This document shows, piece by piece, positions 34,621 through 44,436 of a DNA stretch of 64,000 bases (within the stretch, counting starts at the first letter, position 1; each line of letters starts with the position of its first letter). Under the pieces are notes generated by a model. The model was not told the origin of the DNA, made no database searches, and saw nothing but the letters and a program-made list of their open reading frames with translations. Location: the NCBI RefSeq assembly GCF_032884065.1, contig NC_088866.1, positions 55,808,068-55,872,067 of the forward strand. The letters are read 5' to 3'. This DNA comes from Artemia franciscana. Taxonomy: Eukaryota; Arthropoda; Branchiopoda; Anostraca; Artemiidae. A program made the translations under genes and the position numbers.

Positions 34621-36309
34621 ATAAAAAAAACAAGTTTTTTAAACTGAAAGTAAGCAGTGACATCAAAACTTAAAACGCACAGAAATTACTTCGTATATGA
34701 AAGAGGCTGCTTTCTCATCAACGCCCCGCTCTTTACGCTAAAGTTTGACTCTTTCTCTCAATTCTTCTTTCTAAAACAGTAAAAAACTTTAGCGTAAAGA
34801 GCGGGGCGTTGATGAGGAAGCAGCCTCTTTCATATACGAAGTAATTTCTGTGCGTTTTAAGTTTTGATGTCACTGCTTACTTTCAGTTGAAAAAACTTGT
34901 TTTTTTTATTTAATTTCTGAACGTTTTTGAATCAATGCATGTTTTGATTTTGGCTCTCCGCAGAGGAATAATCAAAACGAAATTTGCATATTTTTTTTTT
35001 GGCTCAATGGCTTTCTCATAATTTTGATCGAATGATTTTGAGAAAAAAAGAGCGGGGGACGAAGCCTAGTTGCCCCCCGATTTTTTGGTTAATTAAAAAG
35101 GCAACTAGAACTTTTAATTTTTTACGAATCTTTTTATTGGTAAAAGATTTACGTAACTTATAAATTAGCTTACGTAAAGAACTTTTGTATTCTCATGTTT
35201 TTATTACATATATGAGGGGATTCGCCCCATTGTCAGTACCTCGCTCTTTACACTAAAGCTTAAATTTTATCCCAATTCATTAAGAATGACCCCCTGAATC
35301 ACAAAAGCCGCAGAATAAGTAGGTGAAATTACCGAAAATACTTTAGCGTAAAGAGCGAGGTATTAGAAGGAGGTGAGCCCCTCATATGGGTAATAATTTC
35401 TGTTTGTTTTAAGTTTTATTGCTGTTCCTTACTTCCAGCTGAAAAAGCTTTTTCACTTTTATTTTTTAATTGTTTTTTTTTTAAATAATGCTAGTAAATC
35501 CTGCTCTCCCTTCATGGAAATTTTCTTCTCCCATTACAAATTCTCGAAGGAAAGTTCCCCCAGCATATCCCCCTCTTCTCAACCCCTCCCCCAAACCAAA
35601 AAAATCCTCCTGAAAACGCCTGTATACTTCCCAATAACCATTACTATATGTTAGCACAGGTCAAAGTTTGTAACTTGTTGCCCCTCCCACGGGGACTGTG
35701 GGGGAGTAACTCTTCCCCAAAGACATAGTTATAAGGTTTTTCGACTACGCTGAATAAAATGGCTATCTCAGAATTTTGATCCGTTGACTTTGGGAAAATA
35801 ATTAGCGTGGGAGGGGGCCTAGGTGCCCTCCAATTTTTTTTGTCACTTAAAAAGGGCACTAGAACTTGGGCACCCTCTTGCAACATTCTAGGACAACTGG
35901 GTCGATACGATCACCCCTGGAAAAAAAAAAACAAAAAAAAAACAAATAAACACGCATCCGTGATCTGCCTTCTGGCAAAAAATGCAAAATTCCACATTTT
36001 TGTAGATAGGAGCTCGAAACTTCTACAGTAGGGTTCTCTGATACGCTGAATCTGATGGTGTGATTTTTGTTAAGGTTCTATGACTTTTAGGGGGCGTTTC
36101 CCCCTATTTTCTAAAATAACGCAAATTTTCTCAGGCTCGTAACTTTTGATGGGTAAGACTAAACTTGATGAAACTTATATATTTAAACCCAGCATTAAAA
36201 TGCGATTCTTTTGATGTAGCTATTGGTATCAAAATTCCATTTTTTAGAGTTTTGGTTACTATTGAGCCGGGTCGCTCCTTACTACAGTTCGTTACCACGA
36301 ACTGTTTGA
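34621..36309 (-). mobile_element. Foldback-family element F, complete
   Basis: It interrupts the 573-bp inverted copy between 'attagtag' and 'aaacatacgtaac', which are contiguous (attagtagaaaacatacg) in the reverse complement of the D parent. In family orientation the insertion is T|T with no evident target duplication. Left end 'attaaataaaaaaaacaag' with the hairpin at 34625-34900, right end 'ccacgaactgtttg'. About 1.69 kb, no transposase. Confidence 0.75.
34625..34900. repeat. Long hairpin with private variants in both arms
   Basis: The arms share changes absent elsewhere: 'gtaagcagtgacatcaaaac' pairs with 'gttttgatgtcactgcttac', and 'ttacttcgtatatgaaagag' pairs with 'ctctttcatatacgaagtaa'. 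The arms run about 125 bp and are close to perfect. Confidence 0.85.
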
Positions 36310-36500
36310 AACATACGTAACTTGAGAATTAACTTACGTAACAAACTTCTATATTCTTATATTTTTATTTTGTATATGAGGGGGTTTGTCCCCTCGTTAA
36401 TAATTAATAATTATAATTTATTTGTTACCCGCTTGTTTTGACAAATTAAGCGGAGTAAAAACATTAAGGAAAGAAAAACGAAATAACACAAACAATACAA

Positions 36501-39152
36501 TTAATACAGTCTAATCAAAGGGTGGTAAGGGCCCAAGCGTTGACAGGCCTCAGCACCTAATCTAGCATAGAGTTTTTTATAAACGAAAATAATATCAGTG
36601 GCACAAAACTTTCTGATAATCTTCTGATTTCTATAAGAACGCGGCAGATACAATAAATATTTACAATAACAAAAATACATAACTCTTATGCCCTGCAAAT
36701 CTTGATTATTAAACAACGGGCGCAAACCGGAAAGAAACAATATAGAATGATCGCAATATGTAGAATAAAGTCTGGATAAAGCCTTTCGTGAAAATCTGCC
36801 TCGGTTCGGGACAATTTTCGCGTACCCTTTTTTAAGTTTACTTTTAATATCATTTAGCCCACAGGATCGAAAAGCTGATAAAGATGAACAAATATTAATA
36901 CCAAGCCACCGAATCAAAGAAACGAGCTTAACTGAAAAATAACCACAATCAAGATCACTACTTTGATGCTTAGCATTAAAAACTAAATATTCACATTTTT
37001 CAGTATTAAGTTTGAGGCCGATTTCCTCAAAAGACTTAGAAACAAGCTGGGTCGACTTAATTAGGCTAGATTTAGTGCGGCTGATCAAAAGTAAATCATC
37101 TGCATATGCAATGTACGAAAGATTAGTTAGGCCTAAAAAACATGATGGATTAATACGTGGCAAAACAGAATAAAGACAAGCATTAAAAAGATAAGGGGAT
37201 AAGACTCCTCCTTGCCTAAGACCAGAACGGATGGGGATATTACCAACGTAGGTGTCACCTGACTTGAGTCGAACATATGAATTAGCATACCAAAAACGAA
37301 GAGTTGATATAATAGACACATTTGCACCAAGTTGGATTAAAGAATACCAAAGTTGGCTATGACAAATTGAATCAAAAGCTTTTGAAACATCGAGTGCACA
37401 AAAATGAACCTCAAAACCATTTTTATGCGCTTCAAGTAATAGCGAAACTATAGCACGATGAGCATGTTGGCATCCTATATAAGGCTTGAAGCCAAACTGA
37501 TTAGACATATAATCTACATTACACAGGAGATCAGGGAGCAAAACATATTCAAATACTTTACTTAAAGTACAAGCAACCGTAATAGGCCTATACGAAGCGC
37601 AACTAGTTGGGTCCTTACCGCGTTTCAAAATTGACGTAATGTTACCAACTAAAAAAGAATCAGGGACTAAAGAAGAGCATAAACACATCTGAAAAAGTAA
37701 CTGCAAGTGATAAACTAATTCCTCCGAATCGGTGTTGAGGTGAAAAGCACTGATCCCGTCTATATCATAAGATTTCGATTTAAGTCTCTCTACACTTCTT
37801 TTGACACGGTCAACACTAACGGGAGGTACATGACCTTGAATGATTTTGTTAGGCAACAGATTAGAACAGAGCTTGGCAAAACGAAAATGAACCGCATATA
37901 TCACTGTATCGAAAATTTTACTATAATGATTGATCCATGATACATTAGGTATTCGGTCAGCCGTAGGCGATCTATCAAACTTCGCGGCATTGATCACTTT
38001 TTTCCACTGGCTAGGAGACTTAGGAAATTCAGCACTATTGTACCTAATTTTTCGAAGATAGCGTTTAAAATCAAGTTTTGTTTTTTGTTTAATATCGAAA
38101 ACACTACCCCTTAAGGGGCGGCCGCAAGCTATCCAAATTTTTAGCCACAACTTAGCCCGATTTTTTATTGTTTTGAGCTCTGTGTCATTCTTCCAAATTG
38201 AACTTCTTGTTTTTGCTCTAAAGCGACATAGGGGAACAGCTACTTCTTCAGACCTCTTTAAGCACGATACAATGTGGCTATAATAAATATTAAGCTGAAT
38301 TCTGGCTTGTGGGGACCCAACGCTTGTACACAATAGATTAAAAGGGACTTTAATCGTTGATAGAAGGCTAACAAGCGTAGAAAAATAAAGAGGCCAGTCA
38401 GCTTTGTTCCATTCTCTTTTAGAAATCCATTTTCTAGAATTGGGACGAAGGTTCTTCTCCGCAGTAGCATTAAGGGTAACAGTGAGGGATAGGGGGAGAT
38501 GGTCGTAATCACGCTCATCCTGATCAACATGGACTTCGCCACAGACGAGACCAGAAGAAACGATACAATGGTCAATGTCTGAAAGTGAGCCACTATTATG
38601 GATATAGGAATGGGAGGCATCTTTCTTCAAAATTTTGTAACTATTCGGTAAGGAATCTAACAGAAGCTCAGTCCGCACTGATGAAGAGTGAATGTTACAG
38701 TTCAGATCACCGATTAATAGCCAATCCAGTCCACTACTCTCAATGCCATTCAAAAGACTTTTTATTAATGCGCAAAAATTTGTAAATTTAGTTAAACTTC
38801 GGAGGGATTTCTGGTCGCAGGGGAGATAAACATTAATGAGGACAAGGTTGGCAAGACGAATAGCAATATAACAATCACTCTGGTGATAGCATAAAGGGGG
38901 TGGTGAAAACAGCGTCTTTTTTATTAAACATGCTAGGCCACCTGATGGTCTGCCAGAGGTTTTGCGTGCACTTTTAGAAAAAACTGAGTGTTCGTTACTT
39001 CTCTGTAGGGAGTTTAAGCTCACTAAAGGTAGGAGATGCTCCTGGAGGAATAAAACATCAAAATTTTCTAATTTCTGATCTAAAGAAACGTCTTTATCCT
39101 TAGTACCGTTAATATTGAACGAACATATAGTGAAATTAGTCTTAGCACTCAT
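36501..39152 (-). CDS. LINE ORF2: APE-type endonuclease + reverse transcriptase, 883 aa
   Basis: Encodes the enzyme for target-primed reverse transcription. The N-terminal APE-like endonuclease (about residues 5-240) shows FNING (about 12-16), QEH (37-39), GDLN (about 148-151) and SDIDH (about 191-195). The RT (about 490-760) shows 'SYRPITVACTLSKVFEY', 'GFKPYIGCQHAHRAIVS', 'ALDVSKAFDSICH', 'GLRQGGVLSPYLFNACL' and 'IAYADDLLLIS' with YADD at about 683-686. The C-terminal region includes RWLGINI and ends in LGPYHPLIRLY. No RNase H domain. The start ATG overlaps the ORF1 stop by four bases (ATGA), pointing to coupled termination-reinitiation. All catalytic motifs I can check are present and no stop interrupts the 883 codons, so activity is possible but untested. 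Confidence 0.9.
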   Translation of the reverse strand: MSAKTNFTICSFNINGTKDKDVSLDQKLENFDVLFLQEHLLPLVSLNSLQRSNEHSVFSKSARKTSGRPSGGLACLIKKTLFSPPPLCYHQSDCYIAIRLANLVLINVYLPCDQKSLRSLTKFTNFCALIKSLLNGIESSGLDWLLIGDLNCNIHSSSVRTELLLDSLPNSYKILKKDASHSYIHNSGSLSDIDHCIVSSGLVCGEVHVDQDERDYDHLPLSLTVTLNATAEKNLRPNSRKWISKREWNKADWPLYFSTLVSLLSTIKVPFNLLCTSVGSPQARIQLNIYYSHIVSCLKRSEEVAVPLCRFRAKTRSSIWKNDTELKTIKNRAKLWLKIWIACGRPLRGSVFDIKQKTKLDFKRYLRKIRYNSAEFPKSPSQWKKVINAAKFDRSPTADRIPNVSWINHYSKIFDTVIYAVHFRFAKLCSNLLPNKIIQGHVPPVSVDRVKRSVERLKSKSYDIDGISAFHLNTDSEELVYHLQLLFQMCLCSSLVPDSFLVGNITSILKRGKDPTSCASYRPITVACTLSKVFEYVLLPDLLCNVDYMSNQFGFKPYIGCQHAHRAIVSLLLEAHKNGFEVHFCALDVSKAFDSICHSQLWYSLIQLGANVSIISTLRFWYANSYVRLKSGDTYVGNIPIRSGLRQGGVLSPYLFNACLYSVLPRINPSCFLGLTNLSYIAYADDLLLISRTKSSLIKSTQLVSKSFEEIGLKLNTEKCEYLVFNAKHQSSDLDCGYFSVKLVSLIRWLGINICSSLSAFRSCGLNDIKSKLKKGYAKIVPNRGRFSRKALSRLYSTYCDHSILFLSGLRPLFNNQDLQGIRVMYFCYCKYLLYLPRSYRNQKIIRKFCATDIIFVYKKLYARLGAEACQRLGPYHPLIRLY

Positions 39153-40264
39153 TTTCTAGTATAGGACGATCGTTTCGACAGAAGTTCACGAAGAATTCGG
39201 CATTTCATTGAAAATGACACATGATTGCCTTGACAGTTCGCACATTTTGGTGTAGCCTGGCACGGAGAATCAGGCGAGGATTCATGTTGCCCTGCGCAAC
39301 GGGAGCAGCATTTTTCTTTATCACAATTTGATTTTAAGTGATTTGGTGATTGGCAATTATAACAGCATTTGGGTGGGCGTTGGTATTCGTAAACTCGATA
39401 TATCTCATACCCAATCTTTATACCAAGTCGAAGTGCATTAGCCAGCGCAACAGCGTTTTCAAAAAACACTCTAACAGCCAAAGAATTGCCTATTCGCTTC
39501 GCATGAGTAATATTATTGCAATCAATTAACATTTCCTCATCAAAATTGGTCGGTATACTTTTAATGATTCCAATATATTTCGTTTCTTTTACTTTGACGT
39601 CACAATCTCTCATTACATTTGGAACGGCATTGCAAAAGTTCCTTGCTGCAATCTTGTCAATTCGTACCACTAGCTTATCGCCAGAGGGCTTAATGCTGTG
39701 AATACATTCATGACCTGGAATAGAGTCTATTATTTCGCGACGCTTGGCAGGATTATCTAATTCTGATGGGACTTTAGAAATAACAACGGTCGTCAGATCG
39801 GGATTCAATGACTGAGCGCCAGGGCTGCTAAGAGGGGGGAATTTAAGATCATACGACGAATTCTTCTCACGGATTTGCTTAAGTTCCGAATCAATGCTTA
39901 CAAGCTTTGAGGCGAAGCTAGAATAAGCCACAGCAGGAATAACAGGAACTGCGGTAGGTAAAATAATCACGTATGTAGGCAAAGGCAAATTTTCGCTGTC
40001 GCATTTCTGGAAGATTTCCATCATGTCCTTAATGTGACGGTAATTAGCTTGATCGCCTTGGCGTCTTTGCACACGTTCACCCTCGTAAACATGAGACCAA
40101 AGTTCTATTTTAGCCGCCATAATAGACTTCTCATCGAAAAACCCAACAGCATGGTTAGCAATAACTTCATCACTTACTCCTTTTTTAAGATTTGATTGCA
40201 CGAAATTCAACACCGACGAATGTACATATTCCGTCATAATGGTATAACCAACAAATATGGACAA
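39149..40264 (-). CDS. LINE ORF1: zinc-knuckle RNA-binding protein, 371 aa
   Basis: RNA-packaging protein of the intact LINE. The N-terminal about 110 residues are helical (FVQSNLKKGVSDEVIANHAV, then KIELWSHVYEGERVQRR). A linker with PPLSSPGAQS follows at about 150-160, then a domain of about 110 residues with 'VVISKVPSELDNPAKRREII' and KVKETKYIGII. The C-terminus (about 300-355) has a CX2CX4HX4C knuckle (CYNCQSPNHLKSNC), a second Cys/His cluster (CCSRCAGQH...C) and a third (CANCQGNH...C). Met at 40264 is chosen because it gives the same 371 residues as copy 3. It precedes ORF2 with a 4-base overlap. Confidence 0.9.
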   Translation of the reverse strand: MSIFVGYTIMTEYVHSSVLNFVQSNLKKGVSDEVIANHAVGFFDEKSIMAAKIELWSHVYEGERVQRRQGDQANYRHIKDMMEIFQKCDSENLPLPTYVIILPTAVPVIPAVAYSSFASKLVSIDSELKQIREKNSSYDLKFPPLSSPGAQSLNPDLTTVVISKVPSELDNPAKRREIIDSIPGHECIHSIKPSGDKLVVRIDKIAARNFCNAVPNVMRDCDVKVKETKYIGIIKSIPTNFDEEMLIDCNNITHAKRIGNSLAVRVFFENAVALANALRLGIKIGYEIYRVYEYQRPPKCCYNCQSPNHLKSNCDKEKCCSRCAGQHESSPDSPCQATPKCANCQGNHVSFSMKCRILRELLSKRSSYTRK

Positions 40265-42840
40265 TTAGCCAAAGTCTAAAATCAAATCAAATTATTACTC
40301 ACCATGCTGTCAAACAGCTAACATCCGATAAAATTAGTTTCAAAATAATCCTTTTCAAAGTAACTGAATTCGTTATTTTCGTCACACTAAAGTAGACCGG
40401 TTTTACTCACAGTTCATAAATATCCAATTCAAACCAAATCCTTTTACTTTGAACTCCGAGTCAATATAATCCAGTTATTTGAGATGTTCTCACTCTGAAA
40501 GCTAGGTTACAACTGATACCTCGCTAATACCAACTGATACCTTAGGTTAATACCTCGCTCTTTACTCTAAAGCTCAAGTTTTCTCCCAATTCTTTAAGAA
40601 TGACCCCTGAATCAGAAAGGCCATAGAATAAATAGTTGAAATTACTAAAAATACTTTAGCATAAAGAACGAGGTTACTTAAAAAGGCAACTATAACTTTT
40701 AATTTTTAACGAACGTTTTTATTAGTAAAAAATATACGTAACATAAGAATTAACTTACGTAATAAACTTTCATAACCTTATATTTTTATTATGTATACGA
40801 GGGGGTTTGTACCCTCGTTAATACCTCGCTCTTTACACTAAATCGTAAGTTTTGTCCCAACTCTTTAAGAATGACCCCTGAATCAAAAAGGCCGTAGAAT
40901 AAATAGTTGAAATTACTAAAAATACTTTAGCATAAAGAGCAAGGTATTTATCTCCTCCTAAATACCTCGCTCTTTATGCTAAAGTATTTTTAGAACCCCT
41001 CATATGCGTAATAATATTTGTTCGTTTTAAGTTTCAATGCTACTTCTTCCTTTCATTTGAAAAAACGTTTTCATGTTTATTTTTCATTGTTTTCTTATAG
41101 TAATGCTAGAGAATCCTGCGCCCTTTTCATTGAATTTTTCTTCCCCCATGACAGATTCCTCCAAGGAAAGATCCTCCAACTTAGCCCCCTCTCCTCAGCC
41201 CCACCCCCAAACAAAATAAAATCCCCCTGACAACGTCTGTACACTTCCCAATAACCATTACTATATGCAAACACTGGTCAAAGTTTGTAACTTGCAGCCC
41301 CTCCCCCAGGGATTCTGGGGGAGTAAGTCATCCCCAAAGACATAGTTATTATGGTTTTCGACTATGTTGAACAAAATGGCTATCTCAAAATTTTGATCCG
41401 TTGACTTTGGGGAAAAATGAGCGTGGGAGGGGGCCTAGATGCCCTCCAATTTTTTGATCACTTAAAAAGGGCACTAGAACTTTTCATTTCCGTTAGAATG
41501 AGCCCTCTTGCGACATTCTAGGACCACTTGGTCGATACGATGACCCCTGGAAAAAAAAAACAAAAAAACAAACAAACAAATAAACACGCACCCGTGATTT
41601 GTCTTCTGGCAAAAAATACAAAATTCCACATTTTTGTAGATAGGAACTTGAAACTTCTACAGTAGGGCTCTCTGATACGCTGAATCTGAGGGTGTCATTT
41701 TCGTTAAGATCCTACGACTTTTTGGGGGTGTTTCTCCCTATTTTCCTAAATAAGGCAAATTTTCTCAGGATCGTAACTTTTGATGGGTAAGACAAAACTT
41801 GATGAAACTTATATATTTAAAATCAGCATTAAAATGCGATTCTTTTGATGTAGCTATTGATATCAAAATTCAATTTTTTAGAGTTTTGGTTACTATTGAG
41901 CCGGGTCGCTCCTTACTACAGTTCGTTACCACGAACTGTTTGATAATGGCCGAGTCTTTCGGTGCTGAATTTCTTTTCTAACCTATGAAGGCTTCTTATC
42001 GTTCAGGACAGCAGAGCTATAGACCACGTAATAGCACATCCTAGGAAGACTGAAAAATTATTTGAAAACTAAAATAAGTTTTATATTTCTTGAAATTATT
42101 TTTTTGAGTTATTTTTTTTTTTTACTTTAACCATGGTATATCATTGAGAATTGTAGATCTTCTTATAGTACATACTAGGAAGACTGAAAGGTTGTCTGAA
42201 ACCAAAAAAAAATATTTTTTATTTCTGGGTATTCTTGATTTAAGGCAGTTTTTGTTTCACTATAATCTTGGAAGATGAACATCGCTTTGTAACTGCAACT
42301 TTTGGCTAAAAATTGACATTGTCACTTATCAAAAGCTTGGAGCAATTTTTTTTTTTTTTTTTTTTTTTTTAAGAACGATAGATCGAGGCTGATTTTACAT
42401 ACGACTTCCTCTCGTTGCAATTAAACACAAGATATCATTTTAATTTTAACACAATCAAACATAAGTTAATACACAATCAAAGACAAATTAATTAACACAA
42501 TTAAACACCAATTTAATTTTAAGCACAATTAAATACAAGAAACATAATTACTAAGTGAATCACTATCGCTTCTCACGCTTAAAAAAATTTTAATTTTGAG
42601 GGCTATTCTAACATCATGTTATCCATTTGGTGGTTTTCATCCCTATCTCTATTTTTCTTTACTCTTTTTTATCTTCTTCTTTCTCTCCTTGAGAATTGTG
42701 CATCTTTTTTTGTTGTTATCTTTCTTGCTATAAAGCAGGTGTACTACGTCTTGTCAACCTTTATTTAAAATTTGGTGTTTTGTTTACTGTATTCAGTAAT
42801 TAATGTCTAATTTCTATAATGTTTGGAATTTACCCTTTAG

Positions 42841-43320
42841 AGTTCTGATGGCGGCTATTATGGTGGTGGTCCAGAAGAGCGTCGTGATGTTGTGCCAATT
42901 AGAGGAATCCTGGGTGATAGTTTTGGTGAACGAGGTGGTTCTATCGATCGTCCAACAGGAGGTGGGTCCATGTTTCAAACTACAGGACGAGGACCTACCC
43001 GTGCGGGTAGTGATATAAGGCCTGTTCCTGCTCCATGGGGATCTTTTGGTAGCTCTGCTGTCGGCGCTTCTCTGGTGGGTCAGAAAAAAGAGCCAGTTGC
43101 TCCTCTCAAATCTTGGGGACAGCCAACGGCACGGTTATCATCGTGGCCAACTCCAAAACCTGTGCCACCGGTCACTAATTCACCGCAACAGCCTAGGCAA
43201 TCGTATAATCTGCCTGGTTTCAAGTATGGTGGTGTTCCCACAGCATATCCTCAGTACCAACAGAGTAGTTGGAATGGAAAGAGTGGTGATTCGCGCTCAT
43301 CATGGCCTCAACGGCAACAG
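42841..43320 (+). CDS. Host gene exon 4: paralogue of exon 3 with one Pro/Ser/Trp repeat
   Basis: Acceptor 'tttaccctttag', donor 'gtactaaaaa' at 43321. 480 bp, phase 0/0, open for 160 codons. The start SSDGGYYGGGPEERRD mirrors exon 3's GFNGGYNGGGSEKRRD, VVPIRGILGD mirrors IAPIKGILDD, and 'GGSIDRPTGGGSMFQ' mirrors 'GGSVHRPRRDGPMFQ'. It has one copy of the long repeat (SLVGQKKEPVAP...SWGQPTARLSSWPT) against two in exon 3, and ends PQRQQ. Phase 0/0 means duplication kept the frame. Met 42892 is internal. Same unnamed low-complexity protein. Confidence 0.85.
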
Positions 43321-43534
43321 GTACTAAAAATATTCTTTTTCTTTTACAATTCTTGCTAACTTTCAAAAGTGACGAAGATAAAGAAAAAGGCTTAGTTTAT
43401 TAAAGTAACAAGCTAACTGTAATTTAACTATAATTAAAACTGTAATTAGATTGTAAATTATAATGCCCAGCCAGTTTGTCTCCCTTCTTCAAGAAAGGAC
43501 ACAAACTTTTCTTCTCTCTTTCTCTTTGTATTTA

Positions 43535-43710
<176 letters not shown>

Positions 43711-43779
43711 TAAAAACGATTAGCTTAAATGAAGCATAAAAGTATTCCTAATTAGCTAGTACATTTCTTTTTCTTTCAG

Positions 43780-43824
43780 TCATATGATGGATTTGGAGAG
43801 GCACGAGCTCAACAAGGAAACTAG
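43780..43824 (+). CDS. Host gene terminal exon: last 14 codons and TAG
   Basis: A strong acceptor (tttctttttctttcag, AG 43778-43779) opens in phase 0, matching exon 4's end. It encodes SYDGFGEARAQQGN and stops at TAG 43822-43824. The Gly/Gln/Arg content fits the rest of the protein. The exon is too short to detect by length and is supported by phase, acceptor and composition. It would close the protein at about 587 residues counted from 5182. Confidence 0.7.
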   Translation, partial: SYDGFGEARAQQGN

Positions 43825-44273
43825 AAGTAATTTTGGTTGTCAACTCTCTTCCATCCTCCTTAAACCTTGCGATTCTAGGATGAGAGATTAGCTAAAATTA
43901 TGTATTTCTAACATTATTTCATATTAGTGTCTGTTTATGACTGCATAAGCAGAAATATTTTGTAATGAATGCTAGTATGACATTTAATACAAATATTTCT
44001 TTTTTATTAGTAGTTTCCTACTTACTTTTTATGTCTGTCTGTATCGATTGAGAGATGAATCCCATAGATTTTATGGTTTGCAGAGATTGACCTCATTTTC
44101 TTCCCCCTTTTCTTATCGCTTTTGTTCTTGTTTTTAGGGTATTTTATTTGTTTTATATGTTTTAGGGTGTTTTTCAAACAATTTTTGTGAAAAGAATAAG
44201 ATAAAATATTATGCATTCCTCACTTCTATTTTTCCCTTGCTTGTCTGGATGACTGTTTTTCTGTATAAATAAA
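43825..44273 (+). promoter_or_regulatory. Probable 3'UTR and polyadenylation signal
   Basis: AT-rich sequence after the TAG with AATAAA at 44268-44273 followed by an A-rich stretch. No other gene starts before the repeat at 44437. The site is inferred from sequence alone. Confidence 0.45.
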
Positions 44274-44436
44274 CAAAAAACTGGGTTCCCAGACTTTTTA
44301 TAAATAATATTGTTTACTAGAACTACTCTGCCATAGACATAATTTATTAAAAACTTAAATAATATGTTATACTTTAATCCAAATATATTTATAACAAATA
44401 TTATAATTTATAGTGAATACTATTATACTGTTATAA

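Larger units (their letters stand above)
36403..40511 (-). mobile_element. Intact two-ORF LINE, family 1 copy 2 (CR1/Jockey-like)
   Basis: About 4.1 kb, antisense to the host gene. It has a 5' leader of about 245 bp, ORF1, ORF2, and a 3' end of about 98 bp finishing in an AATTATT-type simple repeat rather than poly(A). Both ORFs are uninterrupted. The 5' and 3' sequence matches copy 3 at 53329-57314, which defines the ends. The target is the inverted foldback piece at '...ctcgttaat | acctcgctc', with a short repeat (gttaat) on both sides and about 40 bp of filler at the 5' junction. Young by position, since it sits in the youngest layer of nesting. Confidence 0.85.
34252..40672 (-). repeat. 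Inverted 573-bp copy of 32983-33556, itself split by element F and a LINE
   Basis: Three pieces (34252-34620, 36310-36402, about 40552-40672), read as reverse complement and joined, reproduce 33556 down to 32983 of element D almost base for base. Shared private variants include 'aagaccaacataaattactc', 'gtgtattaaaggggctgttc' and 'ttctatggcctttctgattc'. The pieces are separated by element F (34621-36309) and the intact LINE (36403 to about 40511, with about 40 bp of filler). The copy lies inside element G. Confidence 0.7.
33868..41941 (-). mobile_element. Foldback-family element G, split by later insertions
   Basis: Left part 33868-34251: terminal hairpin (33885-34160, 'tgggttgtcccctccgc' type) and 'tggctctccgcacataaat'. 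Right part about 40673-41941: remaining modules and the end 'ccacgaactgtttg'. The reading 'caatttttcggt' (34251) continues as 'tacttaaaaaggcaact' (40673), which is uninterrupted in other copies. Everything between (about 6.4 kb) is therefore a later insertion. It sits inside duplicated block B, whose intron sequence resumes at 41942. Confidence 0.7.
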
